Positions 17,333 to 26,010 of a stretch of DNA of 55,620 bases are shown here, piece after piece. The notes under the pieces are model-generated. The model worked only from the letters and a program-made list of their open reading frames with translations, did no database searches and had not been told where the DNA came from. The DNA comes from Clostridia bacterium. GTDB lineage: Bacteria; Bacillota; Clostridia; Christensenellales; Aristaeellaceae. Position 1 is the stretch's first letter. Every line of letters starts with the position of its first letter. The position numbers and the translations under genes were made by a program. The stretch is taken from the NCBI GenBank assembly GCA_017410455.1, contig JAFQQT010000064.1, positions 1-55,620 of the forward strand, written 5' to 3'.

Positions 17333-18352
17333 ATGAAGAAGCTCAACATCGGTATCGTCGGCGCGGGCCGCATCGGCAAGGTGCACGCGGCCTCCATCAC
17401 CTACTACATCCCCCAGGCCCAGGTCGTGCGAGTGACGGACGTGATCGGCGACGCAGCCAAGGCGCTGGCGGAGACCTACGGCGTGCCTGCCTGGGGCACC
17501 GACTACATGGACATCATCAACGACCCGGAGATCGACGCGGTGCTGGTCTGCTCCCCCACGCCCACCCATGCCGACATCTCCATCGCCGCCATGAAGGCCG
17601 GGAAGCATGTCTTCTGCGAGAAGCCCGTTGACCTGACCATCGAGAAGATCAAAAAGACCGCCGAGGTTGCCGCCGAGACCGGCAAAAAGCTTCAGATTGG
17701 CTTCAACCGCCGCTTCGACCACAACCACGGCAAGGTGCAGAAGCTGGCCGCCAACGGCACCCTGGGCAACATTGAGCTGATCAAGATCACCTCCCGCGAC
17801 CCCGAGCCGCCGAGCCCTGAGTACGCTGCCTCCTCCGGCGGCCTGTACATCGACATGATGATCCACGACTTCGACATGGCCATGTTCCTGGCGGGCTGCG
17901 ACGTGAAGGAGGTCTACGCCATGGGTACCTCCCTGGTGGATCCCCGCATCGGCGAGGCCGGCGACGTGGACACCGCCATCGTCACCCTGACGTTTGAAAA
18001 TGGCGCCCTGGGCGTCATCGACAACAGCCGCCGCGCCGCTTACGGCTACGACCAGCGCGTGGAGGTATTTGGCTCCCTGGGCATGGCCGCGGGCGAGAAC
18101 GATGGCGACTCCACCGTGCGCGTGTCCACCGCCGCGGGCGTCGTGAGCGACAAGCCCCAGTACTTCTTCCTGGAGCGCTACATGGCCTCCTTCGTCGAGG
18201 AGATGAAGCAGTTCATCGCCGCCATCAACGAGGACAAGGAAGTGCCTGTGGGCATCCACGCCGGCCTGATGAGCGTCGTGCTGGCCAAGGCCGCGAAGAA
18301 GTCCCTGGACGAGCATCGCCCGGTCAAGATTTCCGAGATTCTGGAGGCGTAA
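17333..18352 (+). CDS. iolG: Inositol 2-dehydrogenase, IolG-like
   Basis: A 339-residue Gfo/Idh/MocA oxidoreductase that oxidises myo-inositol to scyllo-inosose with NAD. The Rossmann motif is GIVGAGRIGKVHA (7-19). Catalytic residues correspond to Lys97 in CEKPVD, Asp174 and His178 in YIDMMIHDFDM, nearly the spacing I recall for B. subtilis IolG (Lys97, Asp172, His176). The ATG at 17333 has AAGGAGAG upstream. A longer frame that begins inside the MBL gene is not a credible start. It heads a tight run with iolB (3-base gap) and iolD (1-base gap). Confidence 0.88.
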   Translation: MKKLNIGIVGAGRIGKVHAASITYYIPQAQVVRVTDVIGDAAKALAETYGVPAWGTDYMDIINDPEIDAVLVCSPTPTHADISIAAMKAGKHVFCEKPVDLTIEKIKKTAEVAAETGKKLQIGFNRRFDHNHGKVQKLAANGTLGNIELIKITSRDPEPPSPEYAASSGGLYIDMMIHDFDMAMFLAGCDVKEVYAMGTSLVDPRIGEAGDVDTAIVTLTFENGALGVIDNSRRAAYGYDQRVEVFGSLGMAAGENDGDSTVRVSTAAGVVSDKPQYFFLERYMASFVEEMKQFIAAINEDKEVPVGIHAGLMSVVLAKAAKKSLDEHRPVKISEILEA

Positions 18353-18355
18353 GCC

Positions 18356-19168
18356 ATGTCCGATATCATCCGTGCCAACGGCCCCCATGCCTTTGGCTGT
18401 ACCGAAATCACCCATCACACAGGGCCCATGCTGATGGACTTCGGCGTGCTGCGGCTCCAATACGGCCAGGCCTTCCACGATGAATACCCCCTGGAGCGCG
18501 CCTTCCTGCTGGTGTATGGCAAGGTCTGCTTCAAATGGGATGACGGCGAGCACACCGAGTACCGCGAGAACTGCTTCGACGTGCCGCCCACGGCCCTGCA
18601 TGTGTCCAAGGGCACGAAGGGCGTGACCGTCATCTGCCTGAGTGAGGAATGCGAGGTCAATGTCCTGCGCACGGTGAACGAGCGCGAGTTCCCGGCAAAG
18701 CTCTACCTGCCCAAGGATACCCCCGACGAGTTCCGCGGCGCGGGCACGATGCACGAGACCAGCACCCGCATCGTCCGCACGATTTTCGATTATTCCAACG
18801 CGCCCTGGGCGAACCTTGTTCTGGGCGAGGTCATCGGCTTCCCGGGCAAGTGGTCGAGCTATCCGCCCCACCACCACCCCCAGCCGGAGATCTACTACTA
18901 CAAGAACAACCCGGAAAACGGCTTCGGCTATGCCGAGGTGGGCGAGACGGTCTACAAGGTGCATAACGGCGATACCGTGTGCATCCCCGCCGGGATGACC
19001 CATCCCCAGTGTACGCCGCCCGGCTATGCGCTGTGGTACCTGTGGGCTATCCGCCACCTGGACGGCTGCCCCTACAAGCAGCCGGAGTACCCCGTTTTCC
19101 TGCCGGAGCACCTGTGGGTGCAGAAAAAGGACGAGCCCTACTGGGGCGACAGCTACGGAGGGCAGTGA
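18356..19168 (+). CDS. iolB: 5-deoxy-glucuronate isomerase, IolB-like
   Basis: A 270-residue bicupin protein that isomerises 5-deoxy-D-glucuronate to 2-deoxy-5-keto-D-gluconate. The second cupin carries PPHHHPQPEIYYYK near residue 177, the IolB metal-binding block, followed by HNGDTVCIPAGMTHPQ near 205. Length matches B. subtilis IolB (about 271). It starts 3 bases after iolG and ends 1 base before iolD. Confidence 0.92.
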   Translation: MSDIIRANGPHAFGCTEITHHTGPMLMDFGVLRLQYGQAFHDEYPLERAFLLVYGKVCFKWDDGEHTEYRENCFDVPPTALHVSKGTKGVTVICLSEECEVNVLRTVNEREFPAKLYLPKDTPDEFRGAGTMHETSTRIVRTIFDYSNAPWANLVLGEVIGFPGKWSSYPPHHHPQPEIYYYKNNPENGFGYAEVGETVYKVHNGDTVCIPAGMTHPQCTPPGYALWYLWAIRHLDGCPYKQPEYPVFLPEHLWVQKKDEPYWGDSYGGQ

Positions 19169-19169
19169 C

Positions 19170-21023
19170 ATGGAGAGAATCCGACTGACAATGGCCCAGG
19201 CGCTGGTGCGCTTCCTGGATAACCAGTATGTGGAGCTGGACGGCGTCGAAACCAAGTTCGTGAACAGCATCTTCGGCGTGTTCGGCCACGGCTGCGTGGT
19301 GGGCGTGGGACAGGCCCTCTCCCAGGGCGACCACAGCATCCGCTTCCTCCAGGGCAAGAACGAGCAGAATATGGCCCTGGCCGCCATGGCCTTCGCCAAA
19401 CAGAAGAACAGGCGCGAGATCATCCCCTGCGTGTCCTCCATCGGCCCGGGCGCGATGAACATGGTCACCGCTGCCGGGTGCGCTACGGCCAACCGCATCC
19501 CGCTGCTGCTGCTGCCCGGGGATACCTTTGCCTGCCGCCAGCCCGATCCGGTGCTGCAGCAGGCGGAGTTCTTCGACTCCTTCGGCCGCACGGTGACGGA
19601 CGCCTTCCGCGGCGTGTGCCACTACTTCGACCGCATCGAGCGCCCGGAGCAGCTGATGACCGCCGCGCTCCACGCCATGCGCGTGCTGACTGACCCCGCC
19701 GACACCGGCGCGGTCTGCCTGGCCATGCCCCAGGACGTGGAGGGCGAGGCCTACGATTACCCCATCGACTTCTTCCGCAGGCGCGTGTGGCACATGGATC
19801 GCCGTCCCATGACGGAGGGACAGCTGCAGCGCGTGATGGACATCCTGCGCAGGGCCGAGAAGCCCCTGGTCATCATGGGCGGCGGCGTGCGCTACTCCGA
19901 GGCGGGGGACGCTTTGATGGCCTTCTGCGAGGCGGCGGACATCCCCTTCGCCGAGACTCAGGCCGGTAAGGGAACTCTGCCCTGGATGCATCCGCTGAAT
20001 GTCGGCGGTATCGGCGTCACCGGCGGCAAGGCGGCCAATGTCCTGGCGCCCCAGGCGGATGTGGTCATCGCCGTGGGCAGCCGCCTGACGGACTTCACCA
20101 CCTCATCGAAGTGGCTGTTCCGGCATGATGCGAAGTTCATCGGCCTGAACATCTGCCCCTTTGACGCCATCAAGCTGGACGCGGAGGCCGTCATCTGCGA
20201 CGCAAAGGCGGGCCTGGAAAGGATGACCGCCGCGCTGGATGGCTACAAGGCAAAGTGGGGTGACGCCATCCGCACGGCAGTGGACGAGTGGAACGCCATC
20301 GTGGACGCCCACTATGCCGCCGATCCCGCCGAAGGGCTTTCCCAGACCCGCGCCCTGGGCGAGATCAACCGCTTCATGCAGCCCGGCGACATCGCCGTGG
20401 GCTCTGCCGGTTCCCTGCCCGGCGACATGCAGCGCCTTTTCCGCCCCGGTGAGCGCGACACCTACCACATGGAATACGGCTTCTCCAATATGGGCTATGA
20501 GACCAACGGCGCCTTGGGCGTGAAGCTGGCCGCCCCGGACAGGGAGGTGTACACCTTCTTTGGCGACGGCACCTACATGATGGCCCACTCCGAGCTCCTG
20601 ACCTGCGTGCAGGAGAAGCTGCGCGTCCACTTCTGCCTGTTCGACAACAGCGGCTGGGGCTGCATCGAGAACCTGCAGAACAATCAGGGCAACGACACCT
20701 TCGGCACGGTCTTCCGCTACCGTGACGAAAAGACCGGCCAGCTGGACGGCCCCATCCTGCCCATTGACTTCGCAGCCAACGCCGCCGCCTACGGCCTGAA
20801 GACCTACACCGTCCGCACGGCGGCCGAGCTGCGCGCTGCTCTGGCTGACGCGCTGACCCAGCCCCTGCCCGTGCTGTACGACATCAAGGTGCTGCCCGGC
20901 TCCATGACCCCCGGCTACGAAAACTGGTGGCGCGTGGGCGTGGCGGAGGTCTCCACCCAGCCCCGGGTGCAGGCTGCCTATGATGACCTGATGGCCCACG
21001 TCAAGGAGACGAGGGAGTTCTGA
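19170..21023 (+). CDS. iolD: Trihydroxycyclohexane-1,2-dione hydrolase, IolD-like
   Basis: A 617-residue thiamine-diphosphate enzyme of the acetolactate-synthase superfamily that opens the cyclohexane ring of 3D-(3,5/4)-trihydroxycyclohexane-1,2-dione to 5-deoxy-glucuronate. The N-terminal domain has FGVFGHGCVVGVGQAL and the SIGPGAMNMVTAA segment. The central domain starts near PLVIMGGGVRYSEA. The C-terminal ThDP domain has TFFGDGTYMMAHSEL and the NNQGND..FGT region. Length fits the family (about 620-640). The ATG at 19170 has GGAGGG upstream and sits one base after the iolB TGA. The longer frame starting inside iolB is rejected. Confidence 0.92.
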   Translation: MERIRLTMAQALVRFLDNQYVELDGVETKFVNSIFGVFGHGCVVGVGQALSQGDHSIRFLQGKNEQNMALAAMAFAKQKNRREIIPCVSSIGPGAMNMVTAAGCATANRIPLLLLPGDTFACRQPDPVLQQAEFFDSFGRTVTDAFRGVCHYFDRIERPEQLMTAALHAMRVLTDPADTGAVCLAMPQDVEGEAYDYPIDFFRRRVWHMDRRPMTEGQLQRVMDILRRAEKPLVIMGGGVRYSEAGDALMAFCEAADIPFAETQAGKGTLPWMHPLNVGGIGVTGGKAANVLAPQADVVIAVGSRLTDFTTSSKWLFRHDAKFIGLNICPFDAIKLDAEAVICDAKAGLERMTAALDGYKAKWGDAIRTAVDEWNAIVDAHYAADPAEGLSQTRALGEINRFMQPGDIAVGSAGSLPGDMQRLFRPGERDTYHMEYGFSNMGYETNGALGVKLAAPDREVYTFFGDGTYMMAHSELLTCVQEKLRVHFCLFDNSGWGCIENLQNNQGNDTFGTVFRYRDEKTGQLDGPILPIDFAANAAAYGLKTYTVRTAAELRAALADALTQPLPVLYDIKVLPGSMTPGYENWWRVGVAEVSTQPRVQAAYDDLMAHVKETREF

Positions 21024-21090
21024 TTCTTTTGCAAGTGATCACATCTGAAGCTGCCGCATTCTGAAGCGACAAACAAAGGAGGAACCCACC

Positions 21091-21987
21091 ATGCTGGATC
21101 CCAGGAAAGTCAAGCTTGCCATCGCCCCCATCGGCTGGACCAACGACGACATGCCCGATCTGGGCGGCGAAAACACCTTCGAGCAGTGCGTGAGCGAAAT
21201 GGCGCTCGCCGGCTTCAAGGGGAGCGAAATCGGCAACAAGTACCCCCAGGACGTGGCCGTCCTCAAGCACAAGCTGGACGTGCGCGGCCTTCAAATCTGC
21301 AACGCCTGGTTCTCCACGCTGTTCACCTCCGAGCCCTATGAGGTGACCATCCGCAACTTCATCGCCCACCGCGACCGCCTGCATGCCCTGGGCGCCAGGG
21401 TCATCGGCGCTTCCGAGCAGGGCAACTCCATCCAGGGCAAGCCCCTGAGCATCTTCGGCGCGGACAAGCCCGTCTACACCCGGGAGCAGTGGGAGCTGAT
21501 CGCCCGCGGCTACAATGAGCTGGGCGCGCTGGCGCAGGAGAAGGGCATGACGCTCACCTGCCACCACCACATGGGCACCGGCGTGCAGACGGCGGAGGAG
21601 ATCGACACCTTCATGTCCCTGATCGACCCGGAGAAGGTGTTCCTGCTCTTCGATTCCGGCCACCTGACCTTCGCGGGCATCGACCCGGTGCCGGTGCTGC
21701 GCAAGTACATCAGCCGCATCCGCCACATCCACCTCAAAGACGTGCGCCTTTCTGTGCGTGACCGTGCGCAGCAGGAGGGCTGGAGCTTCCTGCAGGCGGT
21801 GCGCGAGGGCGTTTTCACCGTGCCGGGCGATGGCGATGTGGACTTCACGCCCATCTTCGACATCATCGAGGAATCCGGCTATGAGGGCTGGGTGGTGGTG
21901 GAGGCTGAGCAGGATCCGGCCAAGGCCAACCCTTTCGAGTACGCGGTGAAGGCCCGCAAGTACATCGCGGAGAAGACCGGGCTGTAA
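21091..21987 (+). CDS. iolE: Inosose dehydratase, IolE-like
   Basis: A 298-residue TIM-barrel (xylose-isomerase-like) protein that dehydrates scyllo-inosose to the cyclohexane dione used by IolD. Typical features: [20 protein letters not shown] (11-30), [11 protein letters not shown] near 155, [15 protein letters not shown] near 187 and [11 protein letters not shown] near 210, giving metal-binding Asp/His positions. Length matches IolE (about 297). AAGGAGG precedes the ATG. It is the last gene of the cluster and is followed by the first copy of the 188-bp element. Confidence 0.92.
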   Translation: MLDPRKVKLAIAPIGWTNDDMPDLGGENTFEQCVSEMALAGFKGSEIGNKYPQDVAVLKHKLDVRGLQICNAWFSTLFTSEPYEVTIRNFIAHRDRLHALGARVIGASEQGNSIQGKPLSIFGADKPVYTREQWELIARGYNELGALAQEKGMTLTCHHHMGTGVQTAEEIDTFMSLIDPEKVFLLFDSGHLTFAGIDPVPVLRKYISRIRHIHLKDVRLSVRDRAQQEGWSFLQAVREGVFTVPGDGDVDFTPIFDIIEESGYEGWVVVEAEQDPAKANPFEYAVKARKYIAEKTGL

Positions 21988-21995
21988 GCCAGGCG

Positions 21996-22228
21996 TGGCG
22001 GCGGAGCAACCTCCGCCGTCAGACCATCAAAAAAGCCCACAACCGCATCTTTCCCGGCAGGGGTGCCGGAAAAGATGCTTCCTGCGTTGGCTGCAGCTGC
22101 AAATCCGGTCATTTACCGTGAAGTAAACTCCCGGGTTTACAGCTTTGCCGCCTTGGCTTGCAGACTTTTTTGAAGGTCTGCAAACCATCGACTTTATCGA
22201 TGCTTTGGCGGCGGAGCAACCTCCGCCG
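21996..22228. repeat. 188-bp structured repeat, copy 1, with 23-bp flanking direct repeats
   Basis: The core (22019-22206) is 188 bp and about 94% identical by hand count (11 mismatches) to copy 2 at 25228-25415, same orientation. It contains a 15-bp hairpin with one mismatch (22045-22078, GCATCTTTC... closing on ...AAAAGATGC around GGGG), a TTTAC/GTAAA stem, a GCAGAC/GTCTGC stem and a CATCGA/TCGATG stem. A perfect 23-bp sequence flanks it on both sides (21996-22018 and 22206-22228). That flank is itself a hairpin (CGGCGGAG CAAC CTCCGCCG), and its right copy is followed by CCCCTTTTG, so it resembles a terminator. The rest of the 315-base gap holds the GH38 ribosome binding site. Confidence 0.85.
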
Positions 22229-22302
22229 CCCCTTTTGCAGGATTCCGTTCCTGTGCGGCGAATGTTATTCCCCCAAAACCATCATGAAGGAGCGATCCCG
22301 TC

Positions 22303-25188
22303 ATGAAGCATATGCCCCGTCAACAGCGTCAGCGCCTGCAGGCCTGGCGGCAGGAACTCAAAAACCACCTGTACACGCCCGTGGGCACGGTGGACTTCAC
22401 CGGCTTCACCACCTTCGACCGCCTGAGGCCGGAGGACGCCGCGTCCATGGAGATGCGGCCTTTTCCCGTGGGGACGAAGTGGGGCGCATGCTGGGAGTAC
22501 GCCTGGTTCGCCGGGACGGTCACGCTGCCGGAGGGGTGCGAGGGCCGGCGAATCGTGCTGAAGTCCGGGCTGGGCGGCGAGCAGCTGATCTATGTGGACG
22601 GCGTTGCCCGGGGCAGCAACGACAAGGGGCACGACACGGTGCTCCTGCGCCGGGAAGCGAAGGCCGGGGAGACGGTGTCCCTGCTGATCGAGAGCTACGC
22701 CGGTCACGGTGCACGCCTGGAGGAGATGCCCCCCTGCCCGCCGGAGCGTCCGGCCATCCCGCCCGTGCCGGAGGCGCAGTGCACGGTGAAGCCCAGCGTC
22801 ATCGCCCTGTGGAATGAGGACGCCTACCAGCTGTACCTGGATGTGGAGTGCCTCTGCGGCCTGCTGGAGACGCTGCCGGAGAAGTCCCTGCGCCGTCAAC
22901 GGGTCACAAAGGCGCTGATGGACTTCACCTGCACGGCCGATTTCGAGCTTCCCATGAAGGAGCGGCACGAGAGCTTCCGCCGCGCCCGCGAGGTGCTGGC
23001 GCCTGCGCTCAGCTGCCACAACGGCTCCACGGCCCCCACCATGTGGCTGCTGGGCCAGAGCCACATCGACCTGGCCTGGATGTGGCCGGAGGAGGAGACC
23101 TGGCACAAGGTCGGCCGCACCTATTCCAACCAGCTGACGCTGATGGAGGAGTACCCGGAGTACCGCTTCCTCCTGTGCGAGCCGAGGCTCCTGGACATGC
23201 TGCGGGCGCAGCACCCGGAGATCTGGCGGCGGGTGATGGCGGCGCACGCGCGCGGGCAGATCGACCCCGAGGGCGCGTTCTACATCGAATGCGACACGAA
23301 CCTGCCCTCCGGTGAGAGTCTGATTCGGCAGCTCATCCGCGGCAAGCGCTGGTTCCGGGAGCATTTCGGCGTGGACAGCCAGGTGGCCTTCCAGCCGGAC
23401 ACCTTCGGGTATACCGGCGTGCTGCCGCAGATCCTGAAAAAGCTGAACATCCCGTATTTCGCCACGCAGAAACTCCTGCGGGCCGACCCGGAGTGCGAGC
23501 GCTTCCCGTACCAGAACTTCATCTGGGAGGGCATCGACGGCTCGACGGTGCAGGCGCTGTCCTTCTTCAAGAACAACGCGCAGGTCACGCCCGGGCAGTT
23601 CCACCAAAGGTGGAACTGCGACCGCACGCAGCAGGAGAACATCGACACGCTCCTGTTCCAGTTCGGCTTTGGCGATGGCGGCGGCGGCGCGACCCGCGAC
23701 ATGCTGGAGATGGCGCGGCGCATGGCCGATCTGGAGGGCCTGCCCCGGTCGCGCTACGGCGGCCTGAAGGAGTTCTTCGAGGAAACTGCCTGGCAGGCCG
23801 CCGGCAACCGCTGGGTGGGCGAGCTGTACCTGGCCTGGCACCGGGGCACGTACACCACCCAGCGCAGGACGAAGCAGCTGAGCCTGCAGGTCGAGCAGGG
23901 CCTGCATGACGCCGAGGCCCTGCTGTCCCTGCTGCCGGCGGCGGAGCGGGCGGAGCGCATGCCCGTTGTTCAGGCGGCGTGGGATGCGGTGATGTTCTGC
24001 CAGTTCCACGATGTGGCGGGCGGCGTGGGCATCCGCCGGGTGCATGAGGAGGCGGAGTGCGACCTGACGAAGCACCTGAAGGCGCTGTGGCGGCTGCTGC
24101 AGGCCCTCCGGGAGCGCATGCCGGAAATGCAGACGAACGGGGATGAAAAGAAGCCTGCCGGCGGCGTGTCCGTCACGGAAACGGCGGATGGTTACCTGAT
24201 GGAGAATGAACTGCTGGAGGTCTGCATCGACCGCAGCGGCGTCATCACCGCCATCACCGACAGGCGCAACGGCCTGCCGCTGATGGACCCGGGTCAGCGG
24301 ATGAACGACTGGCGGCTTTACGAGAACGTCGAAGTCGTCTACGATGGCTGGGAGATGAGCCGCGACTGGCGGGAGCGCCGCCTGGACACGGATTTCCACG
24401 CCGAATGCGCGATCGACGAAGCCGGGCCGGAGCGCGTGTGCCTGCGGGTGCAGATGCGCTTTGGCGACAGCATCGCTGAGCAGTTCATCTGCCTGTATGC
24501 CGGGGCAGACCGGATCGAGTTCTTCGCCAATGTGGACTGGCAGGAGCGCCGCAAGCTGCTGAAGGTGCACTTTGAATCGAATGTCCTGTGCGAGGACGCG
24601 CTGCATGAGATCCAGTTTGGCCATGTGAAGCGTCCCTGCCATGCGTCCCACGCCTTTGCGGCGGACCGGTACGAAACCTGCTCCAACCGCTGGACGGCGC
24701 TGTGCGAGGAGAACCGCGGCGTTGCCATCCTGACGGGCGGCATCCGCGGCGTATCCACCGACCGGGGCGAGATCGCCCTGTCCCTGCTGCGGGCGCCGCT
24801 GGTGCCTGACGACACGGCGGATCGCGGCGCCCACGGCTTCCTGTATGCCATCATGCCCTTTGCGACGGGCTTTGCCGGGGCGGGCGTGGTGAAGGCGGGC
24901 ATGGCCTTTGCAGACCCGGCCCGCGAGGATGCGGGCTTCCGGGTGGACAGCGACGCCATCATCCTGGAAACCATCAAGCCCGCTGATGACGGCTCGGAGG
25001 ACGTGGTCCTCCGCCTCTACGAGAGCCTGCGCACCCAGGCCACGGGCGTCCTGCACCTGCCCTTTGCGGCGAAGGTGTACGAGTCCGCCATGGACGAATC
25101 GGATCGCGGCGCGCTCCTGGGCGAGGGGACGGCCATCCCGCTGCGGATGAAGCCCTTTGAGATCCGCACGCTGCGGCTGGTCCGCTGA
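22303..25188 (+). CDS. Alpha-mannosidase, GH38
   Basis: A 961-residue cytoplasmic GH38 enzyme that removes alpha-linked mannose. An N-terminal beta-domain (residues about 1-235; KWGACWEYAWFAG near 59) precedes the catalytic barrel. There LGQSHIDLAWMWP supplies zinc ligands His254 and Asp256, and FQPDTFGY contains the nucleophile Asp366. A middle helical region and the C-terminal beta-sandwiches follow (SVTETADGYLMENELLEV onward). Length is within the bacterial GH38 range. AAGGAG lies about 10 bases before the ATG. The gene is alone between two copies of the 188-bp element and points the same way as the iol cluster. Its substrates could be host or yeast N-glycans, separate from the beta-mannan locus further right. 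Confidence 0.9.
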   Translation: MKHMPRQQRQRLQAWRQELKNHLYTPVGTVDFTGFTTFDRLRPEDAASMEMRPFPVGTKWGACWEYAWFAGTVTLPEGCEGRRIVLKSGLGGEQLIYVDGVARGSNDKGHDTVLLRREAKAGETVSLLIESYAGHGARLEEMPPCPPERPAIPPVPEAQCTVKPSVIALWNEDAYQLYLDVECLCGLLETLPEKSLRRQRVTKALMDFTCTADFELPMKERHESFRRAREVLAPALSCHNGSTAPTMWLLGQSHIDLAWMWPEEETWHKVGRTYSNQLTLMEEYPEYRFLLCEPRLLDMLRAQHPEIWRRVMAAHARGQIDPEGAFYIECDTNLPSGESLIRQLIRGKRWFREHFGVDSQVAFQPDTFGYTGVLPQILKKLNIPYFATQKLLRADPECERFPYQNFIWEGIDGSTVQALSFFKNNAQVTPGQFHQRWNCDRTQQENIDTLLFQFGFGDGGGGATRDMLEMARRMADLEGLPRSRYGGLKEFFEETAWQAAGNRWVGELYLAWHRGTYTTQRRTKQLSLQVEQGLHDAEALLSLLPAAERAERMPVVQAAWDAVMFCQFHDVAGGVGIRRVHEEAECDLTKHLKALWRLLQALRERMPEMQTNGDEKKPAGGVSVTETADGYLMENELLEVCIDRSGVITAITDRRNGLPLMDPGQRMNDWRLYENVEVVYDGWEMSRDWRERRLDTDFHAECAIDEAGPERVCLRVQMRFGDSIAEQFICLYAGADRIEFFANVDWQERRKLLKVHFESNVLCEDALHEIQFGHVKRPCHASHAFAADRYETCSNRWTALCEENRGVAILTGGIRGVSTDRGEIALSLLRAPLVPDDTADRGAHGFLYAIMPFATGFAGAGVVKAGMAFADPAREDAGFRVDSDAIILETIKPADDGSEDVVLRLYESLRTQATGVLHLPFAAKVYESAMDESDRGALLGEGTAIPLRMKPFEIRTLRLVR

Positions 25189-25204
25189 GAACAATAAGGC
25201 CGGG

Positions 25205-25449
25205 GTGCATGCGCTGCACTCCGGCATTCAGACCATCAAAAAAGCCCGCAACCGCATCATTTCCGGCAGGGGTGCCGGAAATGATGCTTCCTGCGTTGGC
25301 TGCAGCTGCAGATCCGGTCATTTACCGCGAAGTAAACTCCCGGATTTTCTGCTTTGCCGCCTTGGCTTGCAGACTTTTTTGAAGGTCAGCAAACCATCGA
25401 CTTTGTCGATGCTTTTAATACCGAAGTGCATGCGCTGCACTCCGGCATT
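25205..25449. repeat. 188-bp structured repeat, copy 2, with 24-bp flanking direct repeats
   Basis: The core (25228-25415) matches copy 1. Its main hairpin (25254-25287) is a perfect 15-bp stem, GCATCATTTCCGGCA / TGCCGGAAATGATGC around GGGG. A perfect 24-bp sequence (25205-25228 and 25426-25449) flanks it. The flank forms a GTGCA..TGCAC stem and is unrelated to the flank of copy 1. On the minus strand the main hairpin is followed by GGTTGCGGGCTTTTTTG, so it could terminate leftward transcription, including that of the minus-strand gene at 25454. Confidence 0.85.
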
Positions 25450-25453
25450 GATT

Positions 25454-25690
25454 TTACTGGGGCTCGCGGGCAGTTGCGCCGCCGTCTGCGGGTGTGGCCC
25501 GGCGGGCCGGTTCATCGACGCTGATGCGGTAGCCCAGCGCCAGGGCGGCGACGACGCCGATGATGACCAGCCACGGCGCGCACAGCAGCGCGATGAGGCT
25601 GAAGAGCAGGCTCAGGTTCAGGATGGATTCCTCGCCCTTGCGGACGCGGATGCGCGTGTTGGTGAGGGTGCTGCGGGTGGTATTCGTCAT
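25454..25690 (-). CDS. Small membrane protein, DUF4342-like
   Basis: A 78-residue protein with an N-terminal basic stretch (TNTRIRVRKGEESILNLS), a single hydrophobic segment (residues about 27-52, LLFSLIALLCAPWLVIIGVVAALAL) and a polar Ala/Pro-rich tail. The arrangement, a strand followed by a glycine/alanine-rich helix and GYRISV, resembles the DUF4342 family, of unknown function. AGGAGG precedes the ATG by 7 bases. It stands alone on the minus strand opposite purC, with copy 2 of the 188-bp repeat immediately downstream. Confidence 0.65.
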   Translation of the reverse strand: MTNTTRSTLTNTRIRVRKGEESILNLSLLFSLIALLCAPWLVIIGVVAALALGYRISVDEPARRATPADGGATAREPQ

Positions 25691-26010
25691 GGTGATGCCT
25701 CCTGATGCGGATGATGACCGGCCCTGCGCCGGGGTACAGACAGATCATACGACAGGATGGGGGCTTTTGTCCTGTGAAGCGGCTGTGGAAGGGATGAGAA
25801 TACGATGAGAAACGGCGGAGAAAAGGGGCTGTGCCGGGCGTGCTGGACAATCTGGTCGGATACTTTCCGCTGTACGAATGTTCTTTCCCGGAGCCTGAAA
25901 ATGATTCGGAAATTCCGCAAAAACACTTGCAAACTTGGCCGGATGGCGTTATACTTATGAACGTTCCAACAGCAAACCCAGCCGACTGACAGAAACGGAG
26001 AGGTACGAAT
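25691..26010. other. Divergent intergenic region before purC
   Basis: A 320-base gap between the minus-strand DUF4342-like gene and purC. The left part holds the ribosome binding site of the minus gene and a weak minus-strand promoter candidate (TATGAT near 25750). The right part holds the purC promoter (25927-25955). No purine-type riboswitch aptamer was recognised, and no gene is supported. Confidence 0.5.
25927..25955 (+). promoter_or_regulatory. purC promoter
   Basis: TTGCAA (25927-25932), 17 bases, TATACT (25950-25955), about 55 bases before the purC ATG. Confidence 0.65.

Noticed and set aside
21879-22112. Short minus-strand frame in the 188-bp element, paralleled by one in copy 2 (24974-25321)
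   Set aside because: The two translations are similar only because the DNA is repeated. No ribosome binding site, and most differences change residues. I treat the element as structured DNA/RNA, not protein-coding.
25691-26010. Purine-type riboswitch before purC
   Set aside because: I could not find a purine- or PRPP-type aptamer core between the promoter and the start. The leader is only about 50 bases.
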